In this document: in pieces, positions 58,282 through 64,000 of the stretch | Numbering within the stretch: position 1 is the first letter of the stretch | How the letters are laid out: each line of letters opens with the position of its first letter | Assembly: GCF_013839525.1 (NCBI RefSeq) | Contig: NZ_JACDIS010000006.1 | Location: 186,001 to 250,000, forward strand | Direction of reading: 5' to 3' | DNA length: 64,000 nucleotides | Source: Chthonobacter rhizosphaerae | GTDB lineage: Bacteria; Pseudomonadota; Alphaproteobacteria; Rhizobiales; Pleomorphomonadaceae | Made by a program: the position numbers and the translations under genes | The notes under the pieces: generated by a model | Seen by the model: the letters and a program-made list of their open reading frames with translations, nothing else | What the model was told of the DNA's origin: nothing | The model's database searches: none

Positions 58282-59375
58282 CGGGGGCCTCGGGCATCGA
58301 CGGTCCCATCGCCATCGTCGGCGGAGCCGGCTTCATCGGCTCCAACCTCGCCGAGAGCTTCCTCCTGGACGGCCGCGAGGTCGTCGTCGTGGACACCCTG
58401 TGCCGGCCGGGCGTGGAGGCGAACCTCGCCTGGCTGAAGGCGCGCTTCGGCGACAGGATCCGCCACGCGGCCACCGACGTGCGCGACGCCGACGGGCTCG
58501 CGTCGGTGCTGGCGCCGGCGGGCGCGGTGTTCCATCTGGCCGCCCAGGTGGCCGTGACCACCAGCCTGGACAATCCCCGCGCCGACTTCGACGTGAACGC
58601 CGCCGGCACGCTCAACGTGCTGGAGGCGGTTCGCCGGGCGGGCGCGCGGGCGCCGGTGATCTTCGCCTCGACCAACAAGGTCTACGGCGGCCTGGAAGAC
58701 CTCGACATGACGGCTGAGGGCGATCGGCATGTGCCGGCGGACCCGACGCTGCGGGACCGGGGCGTCCCGGAGACCCGGGGCCTCGACTTCTGCACGCCCT
58801 ACGGCTGCTCCAAGGGGGTGGCCGACCAGTATGTGCTCGACTACGCCAAGTCGTTCGGCCTGAGGACCGCGGTGTTGCGCATGAGCTGCATCTACGGGCC
58901 GCGCCAGTTCGGCACCGAGGACCAGGGCTGGGTGGCGCACTTCCTGATCAAGGCCATGAAGGGCGAGCCGATCACCATCTTCGGCGACGGCCGGCAGGTG
59001 CGCGACGTGCTCCATGTGCGGGACGCGGTGGCGGCCTACCGGACCCTCCTCGACCGCATCGACGAGGTGTCCGGCACCGCTTTCAACCTCGGCGGCGGTC
59101 CGCGCAACGCGGTGAGCCTGAAGGAGGTGCTGGGCGAGATCCGGTCGATCACCGGCCGCGACGTGGCGCTCGGCCACGAGCGCTGGCGCACGGGCGACCA
59201 GCTCTGGTTCGTGGCCGACACCGGGCTCCTGGAGAAGACGGTGGGCTGGACCCAGACGATCGGCTGGCGCGAGGGCCTGCGCGATCTCGGCGCTTGGCTC
59301 AGGGAGAGCGGCCCGGCGAGCGTTCGGACGGCGCCGAGCGAACCCCAGTCCGAGTTGCGGAGAGTGATGGCATGA
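58278..59375 (+). CDS. NAD-dependent sugar-nucleotide epimerase, second SDR
   Basis: The 365-residue extended SDR has IVGGAGFIGSNLA, HLAAQVAVTTSLDNP, the active-site YGCSKGVADQYV and MSCIYGPRQFGTEDQGWVAHF. The last motif and STNKVYGG resemble CDP-paratose/CDP-tyvelose 2-epimerases. The gene overlaps its neighbours by 4 bp on both sides, so all three are coupled. It likely makes a nucleotide sugar for the glycosyltransferases downstream. Confidence 0.88.
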   Translation: MTGASGIDGPIAIVGGAGFIGSNLAESFLLDGREVVVVDTLCRPGVEANLAWLKARFGDRIRHAATDVRDADGLASVLAPAGAVFHLAAQVAVTTSLDNPRADFDVNAAGTLNVLEAVRRAGARAPVIFASTNKVYGGLEDLDMTAEGDRHVPADPTLRDRGVPETRGLDFCTPYGCSKGVADQYVLDYAKSFGLRTAVLRMSCIYGPRQFGTEDQGWVAHFLIKAMKGEPITIFGDGRQVRDVLHVRDAVAAYRTLLDRIDEVSGTAFNLGGGPRNAVSLKEVLGEIRSITGRDVALGHERWRTGDQLWFVADTGLLEKTVGWTQTIGWREGLRDLGAWLRESGPASVRTAPSEPQSELRRVMA

Positions 59376-60667
59376 AAGTCGCCCTGGTCAATCCCGCCTG
59401 GACCTACGAGGGCAGCATCTACTTCGGGTGCCGCCACCCGCACCTGCCCCTGGAGCTCGGCTATTCGAAGGCGCTTCTGGAGAAGGCCGGGCACCAGGTG
59501 CTGATGCTCGACGGCCAGCTGCAGGGCCTCGACAACGGCGCCCTCGCCGACGCGGTCGCGACCTTCGCGCCCGACATGACGGTGGTGACGACGGCGCCGA
59601 CCTACCTGTTCTGGCGCTGCGCACAGCCGGAGCTGCGCGTGCCTGCCGAGTTCCTGAGCCTCCTCGCCGGGCGGGGCGGCCGCACGGTGGCGGTCGGCCC
59701 GCACGGCTCGTCCACCCCGGCGCCGACGCTGCGCAAGCTCGGCGCGGACATCGTGGTGCGCGGCGAGTGCGAGGAGATCGTCGCCGCCCTCGCCGATGCG
59801 TCCGACTGGACGGCCGTGCCGTCCACCGCCTGGTTCGACGGCGACCGGCTGGTCACGGTCGGGCCGGTGCACGCCAGTTCCTTCATCGAGCACGCGCCGC
59901 TGGTCTGGCCGGGCGAATGGATCCGCGCCCACCAGCACCATCATCACCGGTTCGAAGCGGTGCAGACCGGCTTCGGCGCGGAGGTGGAGGCCTCGCGCGG
60001 GTGCCCGTACACCTGCACCTTCTGCGCCAAGATCGACTTTCGCGACAAGTATCGCCGCCGGAACGTGGACCACGTGCTCGCCGAGATCGACGGGCTGATC
60101 GCCGAAGGCGTCGGCTACGTCTACTTCGTCGACGAGATCTTCCTGCCGCAGAAGCCGCTGCTGGAAGGGCTCGTGGAGCGGAACCTGCAGTTCGGCATCC
60201 AGACCCGCATCGACCTCTGGAAGCCGGATCTCCTGGAGCTTCTCGGCCGTGCCGGCTGCGTGTCCATCGAGGCGGGCGTGGAGAGCCTGACGGTGGAGGG
60301 GCGCGAGCTTCTCGCCAAGCGCTGCCGCCTGACCACGGAGGAGCTGGCCGACCTTCTGATCGAGGCGCGCCGCCACGTGCCGTTCGTGCAGGCGAACCTG
60401 ATCGGCATGGAGGAGGACGAGGCGGACCTGGTGAAGGCCTGGCGCGAGCGCCTGATCGACGCCGGCGTCTGGGCCAACGAGCCGGTGCCGCTCTATCCCT
60501 ATCCGTCGTCGCCGACCTATCGCCAGCTCTGGGGCGAGCCGGACGACGAGGCCTGGGAGCGGGCGCACGCCCACTACCTCAAGGCCTTCAACGCCTTCAG
60601 CGACATCCAGGAGGAGCGGCCGCTGCCGCTCCGGGAGCTGGAGGGCGCATGCTGCACGGGGCACTGA
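59372..60667 (+). CDS. B12-binding-type radical SAM protein of a glycan cluster
   Basis: The 431-residue protein has an N-terminal Rossmann-like domain (residues 1-140, VALVNPAW ... VGPHGSS ... VVRGECEE) of the cobalamin-binding radical SAM type, but no DxHxxG base-off motif is visible. The radical SAM domain begins with Cys211, Cys215, Cys218 (GCPYTCTFCAK), followed by VYFVDEIFL and VSIEAGVES. A natural HQHHHH tract (187-192) precedes it. The gene overlaps the SDR before it by 4 bp (ATGA) and the glycosyltransferase after it by 19 bp. Likely role: radical modification of a sugar or lipid carrier; the substrate is unknown. Confidence 0.88.
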   Translation: MKVALVNPAWTYEGSIYFGCRHPHLPLELGYSKALLEKAGHQVLMLDGQLQGLDNGALADAVATFAPDMTVVTTAPTYLFWRCAQPELRVPAEFLSLLAGRGGRTVAVGPHGSSTPAPTLRKLGADIVVRGECEEIVAALADASDWTAVPSTAWFDGDRLVTVGPVHASSFIEHAPLVWPGEWIRAHQHHHHRFEAVQTGFGAEVEASRGCPYTCTFCAKIDFRDKYRRRNVDHVLAEIDGLIAEGVGYVYFVDEIFLPQKPLLEGLVERNLQFGIQTRIDLWKPDLLELLGRAGCVSIEAGVESLTVEGRELLAKRCRLTTEELADLLIEARRHVPFVQANLIGMEEDEADLVKAWRERLIDAGVWANEPVPLYPYPSSPTYRQLWGEPDDEAWERAHAHYLKAFNAFSDIQEERPLPLRELEGACCTGH

Positions 60668-61851
60668 GCACAACCGCCCCGGACGGGGCGCAGACGGACG
60701 CCCCGCCGCGGCGGGTGCTGATGACGGTGGACGCCGTCGGCGGGGTCTGGCGCTACGCGGTGGACGCGGCGCGCGGCCTCAACGCGCGGGGAATCGCGGT
60801 CAGCCTGGTCGGGCTCGGCCCTGCGCCCCTCGACCGGCACAGGGCCGAGGTGGCCGCGCTTGCCGACGCCACGCTCGACTGGCTGGACGCGCCGCTCGAC
60901 TGGATGGTCAGCGGCGAGCAGTTCCTGGCCCGGCTGCCGAGCCGGATCGGCGACATCGCGGCGCGGACCGGGGCGGACCTCGTCCACCTCAACGTGCCGT
61001 CCCAGGCGGCCGACCTCGCCCTGCCCTGCCCGATGGTGACCATCGCCCATTCGTGCGTCGCCACCTGGTGGCGCGCGGTGCGCGGCACGGCCCTGCCCCG
61101 CGGCTGGGCCTGGCAGACCGACCGGACCCGGGCCGGTCTCCTCGCGGCCGACGCCGTGATGGCGCCGAGCCAGGCGCACGCGGCGGCGGTGGAAGCCGCC
61201 TACGGGCTGGTGCCGAACCTTCACGTGGTGCCGAACGCCGCCATGCCCCACGACGGGCCGACAGCCGGGAAGGAGCCGTTCGTGTTCGCCGCCGGGCGCT
61301 GGTGGGACGACGGCAAGAACGCCCGCACCCTGGACGGCGCCGCCGTGATGACGCGCTGGCCGGTGCGCATGGCCGGCGGCCTGGAGGGGCCGAACGGCGA
61401 GCGGGCGATGATCCTTCACGCCGAGGCCATGGGCGAACTGCCGGCCGGGGCCGTGCGGTCGCTCATGAGCCGGGCCGCGATCGTGGCGAGCCCGTCGGTC
61501 TACGAGCCGTTCGGCCTGTCGGTGCTGGAGGCCGCGCTCTCGGGCGCCGCGCTCGTGCTCTCCGACATCCCGACCTACCGCGAGCTCTGGGACGGGGCGG
61601 CCCTGTTCGCGACCGCCGACGACCCGGCCGCGCACGCGGTGGCGATCAACCGGCTGGCCGCCGACGAGCGGCTGCGCGCCGACCTCGGCCGGCGGGCCAA
61701 GGCCGTGGCCGGGACCTACACGGTGGACCGCCAGGTGGAGAGCCTCCTCGGCGTCTACCGGGCGGCCGCGCGGACGGCGGCGGACAGACGCGTGACGGGC
61801 GACGGGGCGCGGGCGGCGGCGGAGCCGATGCTCGCACCCGCGGCGGAGTGA
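60649..61851 (+). CDS. Glycosyltransferase family 4-like
   Basis: The 400-residue protein has the GT-B fold: an N-terminal VGGVWRYAVDAARGL segment and the C-terminal GT4 signature ASPSVYEPFGLSVLEAALSGAALVLSDIPTYRELW with the E-x7-E spacing. It transfers a sugar from a nucleotide donor. It overlaps the radical SAM gene by 19 bp. No membrane segment. Donor and acceptor cannot be told. Confidence 0.9.
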   Translation: MLHGALSTTAPDGAQTDAPPRRVLMTVDAVGGVWRYAVDAARGLNARGIAVSLVGLGPAPLDRHRAEVAALADATLDWLDAPLDWMVSGEQFLARLPSRIGDIAARTGADLVHLNVPSQAADLALPCPMVTIAHSCVATWWRAVRGTALPRGWAWQTDRTRAGLLAADAVMAPSQAHAAAVEAAYGLVPNLHVVPNAAMPHDGPTAGKEPFVFAAGRWWDDGKNARTLDGAAVMTRWPVRMAGGLEGPNGERAMILHAEAMGELPAGAVRSLMSRAAIVASPSVYEPFGLSVLEAALSGAALVLSDIPTYRELWDGAALFATADDPAAHAVAINRLAADERLRADLGRRAKAVAGTYTVDRQVESLLGVYRAAARTAADRRVTGDGARAAAEPMLAPAAE

Positions 61852-61858
61852 GAGTCCA

Positions 61859-62986
61859 ATGAATTTCGTATTTTACATCCATTCGCTCGTGTCGGACTGG
61901 AACCACGGCAACGCCCATTTCGTCCGCGGCGTCCTGTCGGAGCTCGTTTCGCGCGGCCATCAGGTGGTGGCGCTGGAGCCGGTGGACGGCTGGAGCCGCG
62001 AAAACCTCGTCCGCGATCAGGGCGAAGCCGCCGTGTCGGCCTTCTACAGGGACTTCCCGGACCTTCTCTCCGTCTCCTACGGCCCCGACTTCGACCACGA
62101 GGCCGTGCTCGCGGACGCGGACGTGGTGGTGGTGCACGAATGGACCGACCCGGCCCTCGTCGCCCGCATCGGACGGGCGCGGGACGAGGGCGGCCGGTTC
62201 AGCCTTCTCTTCCATGACACCCACCACAGGGCGGTGTCGGCCGAGACGGACATCGCCGGCATGGAGCTCGCCCACTACGACGGCGTGCTGGCCTTCGGCG
62301 AGACCCTGCGCGAGCGCTACCTGAAAGCCGGCTGGGGCCGCACCGTCTACACCTGGCACGAGGCGGCCGACACGCGCCGCTTCCGACCGCTGATGAGCAT
62401 GGACCGGGACGGCGACCTCGTCTGGATCGGCAACTGGGGCGACGACGAGCGGACCGCCGAGATCCACGCCTTCCTGATCGAGCCGGTGCGCCGGCTCGGC
62501 ATCCGCGCCCTGGTGCACGGCGTCCGCTACCCGGACGCCGCGCTGACGACCCTGGAGGGCGCCGGAATCCGCTACGGCGGCTGGCTGCCGAACGCCAAAG
62601 TGCCGGAGGTCTTCTCCCGGCACGTGCTGACCGTTCACATCCCCCGTCGCCCCTATGTGGAGAGCCTGCCGGGTATCCCGACCATCCGGATGTTCGAGGC
62701 GCTCGCCTGCGGCATTCCGCTGATCTCGGCGCCCTGGGACGACGCGGAGGGCCTGTTCCGGCCGGGCGAGGACTTCCTGTTCGCCCGCGACGGCGAGGAG
62801 ATGGAGCGGCTCATGCGCGAACTCCTCGCCGACACCGACCGGTCCGCCCACATGGCCGCCTCCGGCCTCGCCACCATCGAGGCGCGCCACACCTGCCGCC
62901 ACCGGGTGGACGAGCTGTTCGCCGTGCTCGCCGACTGCGGCACCACCCACGTGAAATCCCTCGTTGCCGCCAAGGAGGCCGCCTGA
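61859..62986 (+). CDS. CgeB-like glycosyltransferase
   Basis: The 375-residue protein resembles CgeB/spore maturation-type glycosyltransferases: FYIHSLVSDWNHGNAHFVRGVLSELVSRGHQV, GDLVWIGNWGDD and SLPGIPTIRMFEALACGIPLISAPWDDAEGLFRPGEDFLFA with the donor-binding region. It starts 8 bp after the GT4 gene. The next gene is a paralogue. Reaction unknown. Confidence 0.87.
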   Translation: MNFVFYIHSLVSDWNHGNAHFVRGVLSELVSRGHQVVALEPVDGWSRENLVRDQGEAAVSAFYRDFPDLLSVSYGPDFDHEAVLADADVVVVHEWTDPALVARIGRARDEGGRFSLLFHDTHHRAVSAETDIAGMELAHYDGVLAFGETLRERYLKAGWGRTVYTWHEAADTRRFRPLMSMDRDGDLVWIGNWGDDERTAEIHAFLIEPVRRLGIRALVHGVRYPDAALTTLEGAGIRYGGWLPNAKVPEVFSRHVLTVHIPRRPYVESLPGIPTIRMFEALACGIPLISAPWDDAEGLFRPGEDFLFARDGEEMERLMRELLADTDRSAHMAASGLATIEARHTCRHRVDELFAVLADCGTTHVKSLVAAKEAA

Positions 62987-64000
62987 ATGCCCGCGCCCAT
63001 CTCCGTCGCCTTCTACGGGTCGAGCCTCCTGTCGTCCTACTGGAACGGTGCGGCCACCTATTATCGCGGGCTGATCAAGGCGCTGGCCGCGCGCGGCTTC
63101 CGGGTCGTGTTCTTCGAGCCGGACGTCTACGACCGGCAGAAGAACAAGGACATCGAGCCGCCGGACTGGTGCGAGGTGGTCGTCTACGACGGCACCGCCG
63201 AGGCCATGCGCGCCGCGGCCGCCGAGGCCGGCCGGTTCAACGTTGTCGTGAAGGCGAGCGGCGTCGGCTTCATGGACGACGAGCTCCTCGAGGCGGTGAT
63301 CGCCGCCTCGTCGCCGACGGCCGTACGGATCTTCTGGGACGTGGACGCGCCGGCGACCCTGGCCGAGGTGAACGCGGCCGACGGCCATCCGCTCAAGGCG
63401 GCGCTGAAGCACCTGGACATGGTGATGACCTACGGCGGTGGCGATCCGGTGGTGACCGCCTACCGGTCGATCGGCGCGCGCGAATGCATCCCGATCTACA
63501 ACGCCCTTGACCCCGGCACCCACCACCCGGTGGCGCCGGAGCCGCGGTTTTCCGCCGACCTCACCTTCCTGGGCAACCGACTGCCGGACCGGGAGGCCCG
63601 CGTGGAGGCCTTCTTCCTGGAGCCGGCGACGACGCTCTGGCGGCAGAAGTTCCTGCTCGGCGGCGCCGGCTGGGGCGACCGCAGCCTGCCGCCGAACGTG
63701 TCCTGGCTCGGTCATGTGGCGACCGCCGACCACAATGCCCTCAACGTGACCGCCAAGGCCGTCCTCAACATCAACCGGGACTCCATGGCGGCGACCGGCT
63801 TCTCGCCGCCGACGCGGGTGTTCGAGGCGGCGGGCGCCGCCGCCTGCCTGATCACGGACCACTGGACCGGCATCGAGATGTTCCTCGTCCCCGGCGAGGA
63901 GGTGCTGGTGGCCCGCGACGGCAAGGACGTGGCGGACATCCTGGGCGGCCTCTCCCTGGAGCGGGCGCGGGAGATCGGCCGGGCGGCCCTCGCCCGGGTG
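62987..64000 (+). CDS. CgeB-like glycosyltransferase, C-terminus cut by window edge
   Basis: The frame opens at the ATG directly after the TGA of the previous gene (no gap) and stays open to the window end, giving 338 residues. It begins ISVAFYGSSLLSSYWNGAATYYRGL, parallel to the FYIHSLVSDWNHGNAHFVRG start of its neighbour, and has TFLGNRLPDREARVEAFF and a donor-site region INRDSMAATGFSPPTRVFEAAGAAACLITDHW. The two are tandem paralogues. Confidence 0.87.
   Translation, partial: MPAPISVAFYGSSLLSSYWNGAATYYRGLIKALAARGFRVVFFEPDVYDRQKNKDIEPPDWCEVVVYDGTAEAMRAAAAEAGRFNVVVKASGVGFMDDELLEAVIAASSPTAVRIFWDVDAPATLAEVNAADGHPLKAALKHLDMVMTYGGGDPVVTAYRSIGARECIPIYNALDPGTHHPVAPEPRFSADLTFLGNRLPDREARVEAFFLEPATTLWRQKFLLGGAGWGDRSLPPNVSWLGHVATADHNALNVTAKAVLNINRDSMAATGFSPPTRVFEAAGAAACLITDHWTGIEMFLVPGEEVLVARDGKDVADILGGLSLERAREIGRAALARV

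Overview
The window is a 64 kb, very GC-rich chromosomal segment of an alphaproteobacterium, most likely Hyphomicrobiales (Rhizobiales). Three things point there: the conserved tig, clpP, clpX, lon, hupB block flanked by tRNA-Leu and tRNA-Val; a rhizobial-type suf operon with an Irr-type ICE palindrome upstream; and a LexA box of the alphaproteobacterial GAAC-N7-GAAC type in front of parE. The genus cannot be named from the sequence alone. There is no phage, plasmid, insertion sequence with a transposase, or CRISPR array.

Layout. 1-5.5 kb: a small catabolic locus with an MFS transporter (cut by the left edge), a GntR/HutC regulator, a RutA-like flavin monooxygenase, an amidase and an isochorismatase-type cysteine hydrolase. 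5.6-13.7 kb: an erythromycin-esterase family protein, three small membrane proteins, a sodium:solute symporter with its DUF4212 partner, a hypothetical gene, and a large exonuclease-CBS-nucleotidyltransferase fusion. 13.7-23.5 kb: proteostasis block (hupB, lon, clpX, clpP, tig) with two tRNAs and the NAD(P)HX repair enzyme. 23.8-29 kb: glnB-glnA behind a sigma-54-type promoter, a universal stress protein, and a Tat-exported PhoX phosphatase behind a Pho box. 29-29.5 kb: a tandem-repeat and palindrome patch. 29.5-44 kb: an Hsp70-like ATPase, parE, a heavy-metal P-type ATPase with a divergent MerR regulator, a SulP transporter with a stress protein, hydrolase, DEAD-box helicase, GGDEF protein, TfoX-like protein and TenA. 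44.3-51.8 kb: minus-strand Fe-S operon in the order desulfurase, sufB, sufC, sufD, sufS, sufT, sufA. 52-57 kb: alpha/beta hydrolase, anmK, tyrS and a two-gene membrane pair. 57.2-64 kb: a tightly packed glycan-type cluster (two SDR epimerases, a B12-binding-type radical SAM protein, three glycosyltransferases) running off the right edge.

The most distinctive features are (a) the glycan cluster that contains a radical SAM enzyme translationally coupled to sugar-nucleotide epimerases and glycosyltransferases, (b) the RutA-amidase-cysteine hydrolase locus with a shared candidate operator in front of both the transporter and the enzymes, (c) the DnaQ-CBS-DUF294 fusion beside the symporter, and (d) several families of short palindromic elements, including two copies of a 101-bp inverted-repeat element of identical architecture at 29.4 and 52.9 kb and copies lying inside the suf operon. 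Regulatory sites were found by eye; none has been tested.
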